Shown here: in pieces, positions 1-9,570 of the stretch
How the letters are laid out: the number at the start of each line of letters is the position of its first letter
How positions within the stretch are numbered: position 1 is the stretch's first letter
Source of the DNA: Paludisphaera borealis
GTDB taxonomy: Bacteria > Planctomycetota > Planctomycetia > Isosphaerales > Isosphaeraceae
Direction of reading: 5' to 3'
DNA length: 64,000 bases
Assembly (NCBI RefSeq): GCF_001956985.1
Contig: NZ_CP019082.1
Coordinates: 1,488,001 to 1,552,000 of the forward strand
Made by a program: the position numbers and the translations under genes
The notes under the pieces: model-generated
The model's input: the letters and a program-made list of their open reading frames with translations, nothing else
The model's database searches: none
Told to the model about the DNA's origin: nothing

Positions 1-1
1 C

Positions 2-2518
2 CTGTCCGGAGTCTCGTGGATGGTCTGGAGAATTGTGTTCGAGTCTCTGTCGGTCCCGATGAAGCTCTCGTGGTTTACGGAAGCAATCGAGAGGGACTTG
101 GTGACTCTTCCGGCGCTCGTCGCCGCCTTCTTGAGCTGCCTTCTCGTCGCGGCCGCCGCAAACATTCTGATCAACGTCAACCTGTTCTCACTTCACTCGA
201 TGTACGCGAACCGCTTGACGCGCTGCTATCTGGGGGCGTCCCGGCGCAAGGAGGAATGGACGACGACCTGGCGAAACGGAGTCTGGAACCCCGGCACGGG
301 AGGGGCTCCGACCGGCAGCGGCGGCAAGTTGCGCAGCGGCCAGTTGCTCACCGGGTTCGACTTCCATGACGATTTACCTCTGCGTGACTTACGGATCGGC
401 TCGCGGCCCGATTCCAATAGTCGGCCCTCCACCGCTGACAACGGCTATTGGGGCCCGTTCCGGCTGATCAACACCGCGATGAACCTGGTGAAGGGCCAGG
501 AACTCGCCGTGCAGGACCGAAAGGCCGAGTCCTTCGTGCTGTCGCCGCTTTATTGCGGGAGCAAGGGGACCGGCTACCGCAAGCTCGGGCAGGACTCCGA
601 CGAGATCCTGACTCTGGGCCGGGCCATGGCGATCTCGGGCGCCGCCGCTGATCCGAGCGTCGGGGCCAAGCAGTCCGGGGCGTTGACGGCCCTGTTGACC
701 ATCTTCAACGCGCGCCTTGGATGGTGGATCGAGAACCCCAAGACCACGAAGAACTGGACTGCGCGCAGTCCCCGGTTCGCCGGACTGCTCTGGTACGAAC
801 TCGCAGGCCTGAGCGACGAGAACGGCTCCTACGTTCATCTTTCCGACGGCGGCCACTTCGAGAACCTCGGCGTCTACGAGCTGATCCGCCGCCGCTGCCG
901 ATACATCATCGTCTGCGACGCCGGCCAGGATCGCAAGTCGATCTACGACGACCTGGCCACTCTCACTCGGCTCTGTCGGTCCGACTTCGGCGTGAGGATC
1001 ACGATCGACACAGGCCCCATCGATCCAGCGAACGAGACCTTGCGCGGGCGTTGGCATTGCGCTATCGGTCAGATCCATTATGAAGACGTCGACCCTGGTG
1101 AGGTCCCTGGCCTTCTAATCTACATCAAGGCGTCGCTCACCGGCGACGAGCCCTCGGACGTGCGGAACTACGCGGCGACCCACCCCGACTTCCCACACCA
1201 GACGACGGCCGACCAATTTTTCGACGAAGCGCAGTTCGAGAGCTATCGGGCGCTCGGGCACCACATCGCCAGCACGGTGTTCAACCCCGTGGCCTACGAC
1301 GGGCCGGGCGTGGTTGAGAAGACCCAAGACGAAGGGGATGTCCGGCAGGGGTTCAAACAGAACAACCGAGAGCTGTTTTCGCGGCTCCGCTCTCACTGGT
1401 TCCCCGCGCCGCCGGGCATCGAAGCGACTTATGAAGAGACGGCGCAAGCCTTCGGAATACTCCAGGGGGTGATGAGGAGCGACGGAACCTTGCGAGCGTT
1501 CAGCCGCGACATGAACCCCGAACTGGGACGCGCTGACGCCGGCGTCCAAGGGGGCGGAGATCACGTCGGGATCGCCCCCTCCGCCGAGGAGGAACGGGCC
1601 AACCGGCGCTCGGCCGAGTTGCACATGGTCAATCAGGTGGTTCAGGTCATGGAGAAGGCCTGGAGGGGCGTCCGCCTGGAGGGCTACCCCGAGCACCCCA
1701 TCAACCGCGGCTGGATGAACGCCCTCCGCCGCGTCTCCCGCTCGAAAACCCTCCAACGCAACTGGCCCATCGTTCGCGGCGGATTCGATCAGGAGTTCGT
1801 CCAGTTCCTCGAACGCGAACTGGGTCTCCCCGACGGCTCGCCGACCCCATTCCCACTCTCCAGGAACGCGGCCGGCGTCTACGTGATCGTCATGGATTCG
1901 GGCGACAAGATCGTCGGTGGTTCGGTTCGCCTGCTAGGCAAGGAGTTCGCGCGAGAATGGCCGAAGGAGCAAGCTCTCGAGGACCTGATCGGCCAGGCGC
2001 AAACCTTGAAGATGGCCGACGAGACCCCCGCGAGCTGGCTGATATTCTCGACCCGCTACGATACCGGCTCGGGCCAACTCAGGCCGACATTCCCGATCGG
2101 CCTGGTCATGGTCCGGCCTTGGGAGCCTGAGGATCTCGAACTGATCGTCTGGCTGCGAGGGCCGTACCGCAGCATGGGTATCGGACGCGATTGCCTTGCG
2201 GCCAGTTCGAGCGGTCACGGGTTGCTTGATCGTATCATCAACGATCTCGGGCCAAAACCGGGCGAGGCCAAGAAGCGACTCGTCGCCCGCTTCCCCAAAA
2301 CGAAACCCGGCTGCCGAGCCATCGAGAGGAAGCTCTGGCTGAACTTCCACTACGCTTACGAATTCCGAGCCAAGGGCTCGGTCGACGTCGATTCAGGTTC
2401 GGAGCTGTTGATGTACCGCTGGCTCCGCCCGCCCGAGGTGGATTTCGACCAGCCGCCGGCCGCACAATCTGACCAAACCCCCGAGACTGAGCAAGTAATG
2501 GCCAGTGAAGAAGCTTGA
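2..2518 (+). CDS. Patatin-like phospholipase family membrane protein, 5'-truncated by window edge
   Basis: The frame is open to the left edge, with no stop in the six codons before the first ATG at 20, so the N-terminal part with the nucleophile Ser is probably outside the window. Counting from that ATG, a hydrophobic helix lies at about 28-52, an AISGAA segment at 204-209 and SDGGHFENLG at 275-284. The DGG triplet fits the Asp half of the patatin Ser-Asp dyad. The roughly 250 C-terminal residues are not patatin; they contain a segment (GPYRSMGIGRDCL) resembling the acetyl-CoA loop of GNAT folds and end with a YEFRAKG-type strand. I infer a lipid acyl hydrolase at the membrane. The dyad assignment is fairly safe. 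The C-terminal domain is a guess. Confidence 0.6.
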   Translation: MSGVSWMVWRIVFESLSVPMKLSWFTEAIERDLVTLPALVAAFLSCLLVAAAANILINVNLFSLHSMYANRLTRCYLGASRRKEEWTTTWRNGVWNPGTGGAPTGSGGKLRSGQLLTGFDFHDDLPLRDLRIGSRPDSNSRPSTADNGYWGPFRLINTAMNLVKGQELAVQDRKAESFVLSPLYCGSKGTGYRKLGQDSDEILTLGRAMAISGAAADPSVGAKQSGALTALLTIFNARLGWWIENPKTTKNWTARSPRFAGLLWYELAGLSDENGSYVHLSDGGHFENLGVYELIRRRCRYIIVCDAGQDRKSIYDDLATLTRLCRSDFGVRITIDTGPIDPANETLRGRWHCAIGQIHYEDVDPGEVPGLLIYIKASLTGDEPSDVRNYAATHPDFPHQTTADQFFDEAQFESYRALGHHIASTVFNPVAYDGPGVVEKTQDEGDVRQGFKQNNRELFSRLRSHWFPAPPGIEATYEETAQAFGILQGVMRSDGTLRAFSRDMNPELGRADAGVQGGGDHVGIAPSAEEERANRRSAELHMVNQVVQVMEKAWRGVRLEGYPEHPINRGWMNALRRVSRSKTLQRNWPIVRGGFDQEFVQFLERELGLPDGSPTPFPLSRNAAGVYVIVMDSGDKIVGGSVRLLGKEFAREWPKEQALEDLIGQAQTLKMADETPASWLIFSTRYDTGSGQLRPTFPIGLVMVRPWEPEDLELIVWLRGPYRSMGIGRDCLAASSSGHGLLDRIINDLGPKPGEAKKRLVARFPKTKPGCRAIERKLWLNFHYAYEFRAKGSVDVDSGSELLMYRWLRPPEVDFDQPPAAQSDQTPETEQVMASEEA

Positions 2519-2546
2519 CCTCTTTGCACCGCGCTTCGTAAGCAGA

Positions 2547-3647
2547 TCAGTTATCGGCCGAGAACCAGACCGCACGGGCGAGGTCGGGCGAGGCGACGAC
2601 GCTCTGGCCTTCGTGGAAGTCGTCCCGGGCCGCGACGCGGGCGACGGCCGTCGAGCCGCGCAGGTCGAGCGTGAGCAGAACCGAATCGCCCTGGAACTCG
2701 ATCCGACGGATGCGCGACTCGATCGCGAGAAATCCCTCCGCCCGTTCGGTCAAGGCGTCGGCCGGATCAACGTGGAGATGCTCGGGGCGGATTCCCATGA
2801 GCATTGCGCGGCTTTCGCCGTCGGCCAGCGCGGGGAGCGGGTGTGTCGGGTTGATCGGCCAACGTCGTTGGCCGACGACCAGCGAGGTGCGTGAACCGTC
2901 GCGGACGAGCGTGCACGGCAGCAGGTTCATGGGTGGGCCGCCGACGAACGCGGCGACGATTGGGCTGGCGGGACGTTCGTAAAGCTCGCGTGGGCTGGCG
3001 ACCTGGATCAGCCGGCCGCGATCGAGGACGGCGATTCGCTGGCCGAGGCTGAGCGCCTCGCCTTGGTCGTGGGTGACGTGCACCAGGGTGGTTCGGAACG
3101 CCTCGTGCAGCTCAATCAACTCGCGCCGGAGGGCGGCTCGCAACGGGAGGTCGAGGCTGGAGAACGGTTCGTCGAGCAGGAGGACCGCCGGACGTCGGAC
3201 GACGGCCCGGCCGATGGCCACGCGCTGGCGTTCGCCGCCGGAGAGGCTCGCGGGCCGGCGTCGGACCAGCGCGTCGATCTTCAGCATCGACGCGACTTCG
3301 CCGATGCGCCGCCGGCGCTCGGCGCGGGGAACCCCCCGGGTTTTGAGGCCGAATTCGAGGTTGCCGGCGACGTCCAGGTGCGGGTAGAGCGTCGGATACT
3401 GAAACACCATCGCCACGTTCCGGCGGTGCGGCGGCAGGCCGTCGACCAGGGCGTCGCCGAGCCGGACGCTGCCGGTCGTCGGCTGGTCGAGCCCGGCGAT
3501 CAGCCGAAGGATCGTCGTCTTTCCCGATCCGGAAGGGCCGAGCACGACCAGCCGCTCGCCGTCGAGGACCGTCAGATCGACGGAGTCGAGGGCCCTCGTC
3601 CGGGCATCGAAGTCGCGAGAGACCTGGCGCAGTTCGATCGACGACAC
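2547..3647 (-). CDS. Sugar-type ABC transporter ATP-binding protein (MalK/UgpC-like)
   Basis: This is an ATPase subunit of the carbohydrate-importer class, which energises a membrane permease from the cytoplasm. All nucleotide-binding motifs are visible: Walker A GPSGSGKTT, Q-loop FQYPTLYPH, signature LSGGERQRVAIG, Walker B VLLLDEPFSSLD and switch His in VTHDQGEA. A TOBE-like region follows (IRPEHLHVDP). At 366 residues it has the usual MalK/UgpC length. I chose the GTG at 3647 because GGGAGG lies 6 bases before it; an in-frame GTG at 3668 lacks this. No permease or solute-binding gene is adjacent, so it either serves a transporter encoded elsewhere or is a shared ATPase. Substrate unknown. 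Confidence 0.88.
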   Translation of the reverse strand: MSSIELRQVSRDFDARTRALDSVDLTVLDGERLVVLGPSGSGKTTILRLIAGLDQPTTGSVRLGDALVDGLPPHRRNVAMVFQYPTLYPHLDVAGNLEFGLKTRGVPRAERRRRIGEVASMLKIDALVRRRPASLSGGERQRVAIGRAVVRRPAVLLLDEPFSSLDLPLRAALRRELIELHEAFRTTLVHVTHDQGEALSLGQRIAVLDRGRLIQVASPRELYERPASPIVAAFVGGPPMNLLPCTLVRDGSRTSLVVGQRRWPINPTHPLPALADGESRAMLMGIRPEHLHVDPADALTERAEGFLAIESRIRRIEFQGDSVLLTLDLRGSTAVARVAARDDFHEGQSVVASPDLARAVWFSADN

Positions 3648-3782
3648 GTCGGCCCTCCCTTTCGGCACCGCCTGGCGCGCAAGCGGCCACCTTCCCTTGC
3701 CTGTGAGTCAGGTTTCCCGCACAATAGTATCATGCTAGGGGGGGAATCCACTCCAGGTGGCTTGACGGGAGGGTGAAGCTTC

Positions 3783-6089
3783 ATGCATCCGTGTCGCAAC
3801 CGGCCGGCTCTCAAACCACGACCGCGAATCCACCCCGCGAAGTTCGTCCTGGCGTGGCTCGCCCTGTCGCCGCTGACCATGGCCGACGACCCCGCGCCCA
3901 AGGCGGCTCCGACGACCCCCCCGCCGCTGGCCCGGATCGAGAAATTCACGGCCGACCAGCGCGACCACTGGGCCTACCAACCGCTGGCCGATTCCGAGCC
4001 GCCGGACGTGAAGGAAGCCGGCTGGGTTCGCAACCCGATCGACCGGTTCATCCTGGCCGATCTCGAATCGGCCGAGCTGCCCCATTCGCCCGAAGCCGAC
4101 CGCGTCGCGCTCATCCGCCGCGCGACCTTCGACCTGACCGGCCTCCCCCCCACGCCCGAGGCGGTCGCTGCGTTTCTGGCCGACGCGCGGCCCGACGCTT
4201 ATGAGCGGCTCGTCGACGGCCTGCTCCAGAGCCCCCAATACGGCGTGCGATGGGCGCAGCACTGGCTTGACCTGGCGCACTACGCCGACACCAACGGCTT
4301 CGAGCTCGACTCCGAGCGGCCCGACGCCTGGCGGTATCGCGATTGGGTCGTCGGCGCCCTCAACGCCGACATGCCCTACGACCGCTTCCTTGCCTTGCAA
4401 ATCGCTGGCGACGAGCTGGAAAAGGGGGACACGTCGGCCTTGATCGCGACGGGCTTCGGCCGTTCCGGCCCGCGCGAGCTGGTCGGCGGCAACGTGATCC
4501 CCGCGGTAAAGCGGCAGAACGAGCTCACCGAGATCACGGGGACCGTTGGCTCGGTGTTCCTCGGCCTGACCATCGGCTGCGCCCGTTGCCACGATCATAA
4601 ATTCGACGCGATCCCCGCGACCGACTACTACCGACTCCAGTCGTTCTTCGCCGCCAGCGAGCTCGTTGAACCGCCGATCGCGCCCAGGGCCGAGATCGAC
4701 GCGTTCGACGCCGCCGAGAAGGCGATCGCCGCCAAGATCGCACCGATTCGCAAACAGCTCGGCGAACTCGAAGCCCCGTACCGCAAGGCCCTCGCGGATG
4801 CGAAGCAGGCGATGCTCACCGCCGACGAACGCGCCTTGCTGGCCACGGCCGAGAAGGACCGCACGCCCCAGCAGAAGAAGATCATTCAAGGACTTCAGAA
4901 TTCGATTCGGATCACCTGGGAAGAGGTCGCCGAGGCGGTCGCCGAGGCCAAGGTCGATTTCGCGCGTCGCGAAGCCCTCAAGCTCCAGGTCCATCAGATC
5001 GAGCAGACCCGCCCTCGTCCCCCTGCGCACGCTCTGGCCCTCGTCGACGACAAGCCGACGGCCCCCGACACGTTCGTCCTCCGTCGCGGCGACGTCAAGA
5101 GTTTGGGGCCGAAGGTCGAGCCGCGCCCGCCGGGGGTGATCCTGGCCTCGCAGCGGAAGGACGCGTTCCCGAACGACGCCATAAAGGCCGACGAGAAAAC
5201 GACCGGCCGCCGCGCCGGGCTGGCTCGCTGGCTGGCCGGCGCCGATAATCCGCTGGTCGCCCGCGTGATCGTCAATCGCCTCTGGCAGCACCACTTCACG
5301 CGCGGGATCGTCGCCACACCCAGCGATTTCGGCGTTCGCGGCGAGCCTCCTTCGCACCCCGAACTGCTCGACTGGCTGGCCGCCCAGCTCATCAAGGAAG
5401 GCTGGCGTCTTAAGCCGCTCCACCGGCTCATGGTGACGTCGGCCGTTTATCGGCAGTCAAGCAAACACGTCGACAGGTTGACCGAGCTGGACGAGGAGAA
5501 CTCGCTGTTGGGCCGCATGAACCGCCGCCGGCTCGACGCCGAGGGCGTTCGCGACGCCATGCTCGCGGTCTCAGGCGAGCTGAACCCGAAGATGGGCGGC
5601 CCCGGCGTGCTGGCCCCGCTTGAAAAGGAAGTGAAGGATCTGATCTTCACCGAGGCCGAGGTCGTCGACCTCTGGCCGGTCGATCCCGACCCGCGCGAGC
5701 ATCACCGGCGGTCGCTGTACCTGTTCAAGAAGCGGAACGTCCGGTATCCCCTGCTCGAATCGTTCGACGCCCCCGACAACCAGACCGCCTGCCCGCGCCG
5801 GGAGACGAGCACCCACGCTCTCCAGGCGCTCAATCTGCTCAACAGCGAAACCACGATCGGCCGCGCCAAGGCGCTCGCCGCCCGGATTCTTCGCGAGGCT
5901 CCGAACGACCAGGCCGATCGCGTCAAGCGGGCCTACGAGGTCGTCCTCTGCCGCCCCCCCTCGCCCGCCGAAACCGCGCGGGCCGACGCCTTCCTCGACG
6001 CCCAGCGCCAGGCCGACGGCGAGTCCGCCGCCTGGGACGATTTCGCCCTCGCCCTCGTCAACTGCAACGAGTTCTTGTACGTCCCCTGA
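3783..6089 (+). CDS. Secreted DUF1549/DUF1553 protein (planctomycete PSD1 type)
   Basis: The architecture is characteristic of planctomycetes. A signal peptide (LAWLALSPLTMADD) is followed by a DUF1549-like region with the WVRNPIDRFILADLE start and DRVALIRRATFDLTGLPPTP. A conserved GCARCHDHKFDAI block follows at about residue 260, and the C-terminal DUF1553 region runs from about 480 (NPLVARVIVNRLWQHHF, FDAPDNQTACPRRETSTHALQALNLLN). The CxxCH could bind heme c; the classical separate N-terminal cytochrome c module (PSCyt1) is absent. A coiled-coil-like charged stretch lies around 310-390. The molecular function of this family is not established; members pair with DUF1501 proteins, as here two genes downstream. 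GGAGG lies 10 bases before the ATG. Confidence 0.88.
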   Translation: MHPCRNRPALKPRPRIHPAKFVLAWLALSPLTMADDPAPKAAPTTPPPLARIEKFTADQRDHWAYQPLADSEPPDVKEAGWVRNPIDRFILADLESAELPHSPEADRVALIRRATFDLTGLPPTPEAVAAFLADARPDAYERLVDGLLQSPQYGVRWAQHWLDLAHYADTNGFELDSERPDAWRYRDWVVGALNADMPYDRFLALQIAGDELEKGDTSALIATGFGRSGPRELVGGNVIPAVKRQNELTEITGTVGSVFLGLTIGCARCHDHKFDAIPATDYYRLQSFFAASELVEPPIAPRAEIDAFDAAEKAIAAKIAPIRKQLGELEAPYRKALADAKQAMLTADERALLATAEKDRTPQQKKIIQGLQNSIRITWEEVAEAVAEAKVDFARREALKLQVHQIEQTRPRPPAHALALVDDKPTAPDTFVLRRGDVKSLGPKVEPRPPGVILASQRKDAFPNDAIKADEKTTGRRAGLARWLAGADNPLVARVIVNRLWQHHFTRGIVATPSDFGVRGEPPSHPELLDWLAAQLIKEGWRLKPLHRLMVTSAVYRQSSKHVDRLTELDEENSLLGRMNRRRLDAEGVRDAMLAVSGELNPKMGGPGVLAPLEKEVKDLIFTEAEVVDLWPVDPDPREHHRRSLYLFKKRNVRYPLLESFDAPDNQTACPRRETSTHALQALNLLNSETTIGRAKALAARILREAPNDQADRVKRAYEVVLCRPPSPAETARADAFLDAQRQADGESAAWDDFALALVNCNEFLYVP

Positions 6090-6120
6090 CGCCGAATCCC
6101 ACGAGAAGATCGAGGGTCTC

Positions 6121-6804
6121 ATGGCCGTCGCGACCGAAATCATCACCGCGCAGGACCTGCTCGACAGCTTGGGTGGAATCCCACCCGCGCGCGTCCTGAT
6201 GCGCCCCGCGCCTGGAACCGCGACGGAAACAGATCTGATCGCGATCAATCAAGGCAAGAAGGTGATTTGCGAACTGGTCGACGGTGTGCTCGTGGAGAAG
6301 CCGATGGGAATTCGCGAGTCGCTGTTGGCGGCCGCTCTTATCGCGTTGATTCAGCGGTTCGCGGACGCCCATAAGCTAGGGTTCGTGACGGGCGAGGCCG
6401 GGACGATGCGGGTCATGCCCGGGCTCGTTCGCGTGCCGGACGTGGCTTTCATGGCCTGGGGCCGCGTTCCCGGAAATCGAGTGCCGACCCAACCGATTCC
6501 CGACCTCTCGCCCGACCTCGCCATCGAGGTCCTGAGCGTGAGCAACACCAAGGCGGAGATGGAGCGGAAGATCGGGGAATACTTCGAATCCGGAACGACC
6601 TTCGTCTGGCTCGTCGACCCGAAGACTCGAACGATCACGATCCACGACCGCGACGAGTCCGAGGCACGGGTTTACGGCGGATCGGACGCGATTGCTTTGA
6701 ATAAAGTCCTGCCCGGCTTCCGCTTCACGCTGAATGAACTGTTCGACCGACTCGACGCTCATGGCGCGGCGAACGACGCAGACGAGGAAAGGCCGTCTTC
6801 ATGA
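6121..6804 (+). CDS. Uma2 family putative endonuclease (DUF820)
   Basis: This 227-residue protein has the Uma2/DUF820 core of the PD-(D/E)xK nuclease superfamily: [13 protein letters not shown] (about 102-114), [21 protein letters not shown] with the acidic and Lys positions, and [15 protein letters not shown]. Uma2 proteins are abundant and multi-copy in planctomycetes and cyanobacteria, but their biological role is unclear. A GAGG element lies 6 bases before the start. Its TGA overlaps the ATG of the downstream DUF1501 gene by 4 bases, so the two are probably translationally coupled. It sits between a PSD1 gene and a DUF1501 gene that are normally direct neighbours, which suggests insertion. 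Confidence 0.85.
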   Translation: MAVATEIITAQDLLDSLGGIPPARVLMRPAPGTATETDLIAINQGKKVICELVDGVLVEKPMGIRESLLAAALIALIQRFADAHKLGFVTGEAGTMRVMPGLVRVPDVAFMAWGRVPGNRVPTQPIPDLSPDLAIEVLSVSNTKAEMERKIGEYFESGTTFVWLVDPKTRTITIHDRDESEARVYGGSDAIALNKVLPGFRFTLNELFDRLDAHGAANDADEERPSS

Positions 6805-8270
6805 ACTCATCATCCAATCAGTGTCCTGGCCCTTGTTCGGGCGTTCCTACAATCAATCCGCTGAACCGCCGCGAGTGGCTGAAGCGGACCGGCAACGGCT
6901 TCGGGCTGCTGGCGCTGTCGTCGCTGTTGCAGCAGGCGGAGGCGACGGCGGCCGGCGCGGCTCATGCGAATCCGCTGGCGCCGCGCCCGGGGCATTTCCC
7001 GTCGAAGGCGAAGCGGTGCATCTTCCTGTTCATGACGGGCGGTCCCAGCCAGATGGACCTGTTCGATCCCAAGCCGGCGCTGGCGAGACTCGACGGCCAG
7101 CCCTTGCCCCCGAGCTTCGGCAAGATCCACAGCCAGTTCCTCGAAAGCGACCCGCTCTGCCTGGCCTCGCATCGCAAGTGGGGGCGGTACGGCGAGTCGG
7201 GGATGGACATGTCGGACCTCGTGCCGCACCTGCACAAGCACGCCGACGACATCTGCTTGATCCGGTCGTGCGTGGCCGACAGCGTCATCCACGCGCCGGC
7301 GATGTACCAGATGACGACGGGGCGGATCTTGATGGGTTATCCCAGCATGGGAAGTTGGGTCACGTACGGACTCGGCTCCGAGAGCGACAACCTGCCGTCG
7401 TACGTGGTCATGACCCAGCCCGAGGGGACGCCTGAAGGGGGCGCGCCGTGCTGGGGCGCGGGGTTCCTGCCGGCTCACCATCAGGGGACGCTGTTTCGCG
7501 GCGGCCCGGCCCCGATCGTCAACCTCAAGCCGCCGGCCGACATCACCCTGCCCCGCCAGCGTCGGCTTCTCGACTTGCTGCGATCGATGAACGAGCAAGA
7601 TCTCAGCCCCGGCGACACCGAGCTTTCCGCGCGGATCTCGTCCTACGAGCTGGCCTTCCGGATGCAAAGCGCCGCGCCCGAGGCGGTCGACATGGCGAGC
7701 GAGTCGGAGCGGACGAAGGAAATGTATGGACTCGACGACCACAGGACTGTCGAGTTCGGCACGCGCTGCCTGCTGGCCCGGCGGTTGGTCGAGCGTGGGG
7801 TGCGGTTCGTCCAGCTTTATTCCGGCGGCGGCCCGGTTGCGACGCAGTGGGACGCCCACGACGACATCGACGCCAACCACGAGAAGATGTGCGGCATGAC
7901 AGACAAGCCCGTCGCCGCGCTTCTGACCGACCTCAAGCGCTCGGGTCTGCTCGATGAGACCCTGGTCGTCTGGGGAGGCGAGTTCGGCCGGACCCCGGTC
8001 CGCCAGGGGGGCGGGCGGGGCCGCGACCACAACGCCACCGGGTTCACGATGTGGATGGCCGGCGGCGGCGTGAAGGGGGGCGCGATCGTCGGCGCAACCG
8101 ACGAGATCGGCCTCAACCAGATCGCCGACCGCGCCCACGTCAACGACATCCACGCCACGATCCTGCACCTGATGGGCCTCGACCACCTCCGCCTGACCTA
8201 CCTCCACAGCGGCCGCGACGAACGGCTGACCGACGTCGCGGGCTCGGTCCTGAAAGGCGTGCTGGCGTGA
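6801..8270 (+). CDS. DUF1501 domain-containing protein
   Basis: This is a DUF1501 protein of the sulfatase/alkaline-phosphatase-like fold, typical of planctomycetes. A twin-arginine-like leader ([24 protein letters not shown]) is followed by [22 protein letters not shown], then [15 protein letters not shown] and the [23 protein letters not shown] block near the C-terminus, which carries the likely metal and catalytic residues, and finally [15 protein letters not shown]. At 489 residues it is full length. The family is usually partnered with a DUF1549/DUF1553 protein; here that partner is at 3783-6089 with the Uma2 gene between them. Substrate and reaction are unknown. Confidence 0.9.
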   Translation: MNSSSNQCPGPCSGVPTINPLNRREWLKRTGNGFGLLALSSLLQQAEATAAGAAHANPLAPRPGHFPSKAKRCIFLFMTGGPSQMDLFDPKPALARLDGQPLPPSFGKIHSQFLESDPLCLASHRKWGRYGESGMDMSDLVPHLHKHADDICLIRSCVADSVIHAPAMYQMTTGRILMGYPSMGSWVTYGLGSESDNLPSYVVMTQPEGTPEGGAPCWGAGFLPAHHQGTLFRGGPAPIVNLKPPADITLPRQRRLLDLLRSMNEQDLSPGDTELSARISSYELAFRMQSAAPEAVDMASESERTKEMYGLDDHRTVEFGTRCLLARRLVERGVRFVQLYSGGGPVATQWDAHDDIDANHEKMCGMTDKPVAALLTDLKRSGLLDETLVVWGGEFGRTPVRQGGGRGRDHNATGFTMWMAGGGVKGGAIVGATDEIGLNQIADRAHVNDIHATILHLMGLDHLRLTYLHSGRDERLTDVAGSVLKGVLA

Positions 8271-8303
8271 GGGGCCGTCCATGAAGAACGGCTGCTTGAA
8301 TTG

Positions 8304-8426
8304 ACCACGGAGGACGCGGAGGAAATGCGGGGAGGAAGGAAGATCGATCCCGTCTCGCCCTCAATTCCCCCGTCGGATCGGCATTGTCGTTGGATCGGAT
8401 TTCTTCTCCTCCGCGTCCTCCGTGGT
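8304..8426. repeat. 20-bp perfect inverted repeat between convergent genes
   Basis: The arms at 8304-8323 and 8407-8426 are exact reverse complements (ACCACGGAGGACGC plus GGAGGA) with an 83-bp centre. The unit lies in the only gap between the convergent DUF1501 and aldo/keto reductase genes. The spacing is long for a terminator and there is no U-tract, so I read it as a dispersed repeat or MITE-like element. From memory, similar ACCACGGAGG motifs recur in planctomycete and other genomes; I cannot check that here. Confidence 0.7.
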
Positions 8427-8459
8427 GAGTCGTGCATCTATTAATGAATGTCCACGGCT

Positions 8460-9473
8460 TCAGGCGAAACCGTGCTGCTTCTGATGCACGGCACCATCGA
8501 ACATCTGGGTCGTCTTGAACCGCTCGAACCGGCCGTCGGCCGAGACGGCCGCGATTTTCGTTTCGAGGCTCGCCATCTCGTCGCGGGCCATCGGCTTGTG
8601 GCTGCGGACGATCTTGAGGTTCTGCTCGAGCACGGCCTCGGAGTCGATGCCCGAAACGAGGGTCGAGATCGGCAGCGACAGCACGTATCGGAGCGCTTCT
8701 TCCGCGGTAAGGTGTCCCGCCTTGATGATGTCGCCGGTGCCTCCCAGGCTTTTCATGCCGATCGCGCCGATGCCTCGCTTGTTCAGCATCGGCAAGATCT
8801 GATGCTGGAAGCTGCGGAACTGGCCGTCCATGACGTTTAAAGGCATCTGGACGGTCGCCCAGTCGTAGGGCTTTCCGAGCATCTTGAGGTGGATCTCGGG
8901 GTGCTTGTGGCCGGTGAAGCCGATGAACCGGACCTTCCCTTGCTCCTTCGCCTTGAGCGCGAATTCGAGCGCGCCGCCGGCCGCGAAGATCAGGTCGGGG
9001 TCGTTGTCGTAGTTGATCTCGTGGAACTGCCAGAGGTCGAGGTGGTCGGTTTGGAGCCGCCTGAGGCTGTCCTCCAGATTCGACCGCGCGTCCTTGGCGG
9101 TTCGGCCGCAGCACTTGGTCATGAGGAAGACCTTGTCGCGCAGCTTACCTTCGGCGAGCGCCTTGCCCATCCGCTCCTCGGCCACGCCGTCCTTGTAATC
9201 CCAGGCGTTGTCGAGGAACGTCACGCCCTCGTCGACCGCCCGCTGGATCAGGCGAAGCGATTCCTTCTCGGGCTCCGGAACGCTGGCGTGGAAGCCGCCG
9301 AGGCAGAGCAGCGAGACTTTCTCGCCCGTCTTGCCGAGCGGTCGGAGCGGCACGCCGCCGGAATTGACGTCTTGCGCGGCGTGGGCGCCGCCGGCGAGCG
9401 AGGCGGCTACGATTCCCGTGGCGCCGGCTTGCAACACGTCGCGACGGGTCGGATTTGAGTTCGGGTCGATCAT
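8460..9473 (-). CDS. Exported aldo/keto reductase (Tat signal)
   Basis: This 337-residue AKR-superfamily NAD(P)H oxidoreductase has the catalytic tetrad pattern visible: Asp in FLDNAWDY, Tyr in DYKDGVAEERMG, Lys in FLMTKCCG and His in LWQFHEI. Residues 9-33 carry a twin-arginine leader (TRRDVLQAGATG followed by a hydrophobic stretch and AHA), so the protein is probably exported folded with its cofactor. GGAG lies upstream of the ATG. The gene stands alone, convergent with the DUF1501 gene. Such Tat-exported AKRs are common in planctomycetes, but the substrate cannot be told from sequence. Confidence 0.88.
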   Translation of the reverse strand: MIDPNSNPTRRDVLQAGATGIVAASLAGGAHAAQDVNSGGVPLRPLGKTGEKVSLLCLGGFHASVPEPEKESLRLIQRAVDEGVTFLDNAWDYKDGVAEERMGKALAEGKLRDKVFLMTKCCGRTAKDARSNLEDSLRRLQTDHLDLWQFHEINYDNDPDLIFAAGGALEFALKAKEQGKVRFIGFTGHKHPEIHLKMLGKPYDWATVQMPLNVMDGQFRSFQHQILPMLNKRGIGAIGMKSLGGTGDIIKAGHLTAEEALRYVLSLPISTLVSGIDSEAVLEQNLKIVRSHKPMARDEMASLETKIAAVSADGRFERFKTTQMFDGAVHQKQHGFA

Positions 9474-9570
9474 CGGTATCGGTCTCCGGTAACGGGACAG
9501 CCTCGCGCGTACAGGCGAGATGAGTTGACTCGAAGTGCATGCAAATCATGCACCGACGCCGTTCGGAACG

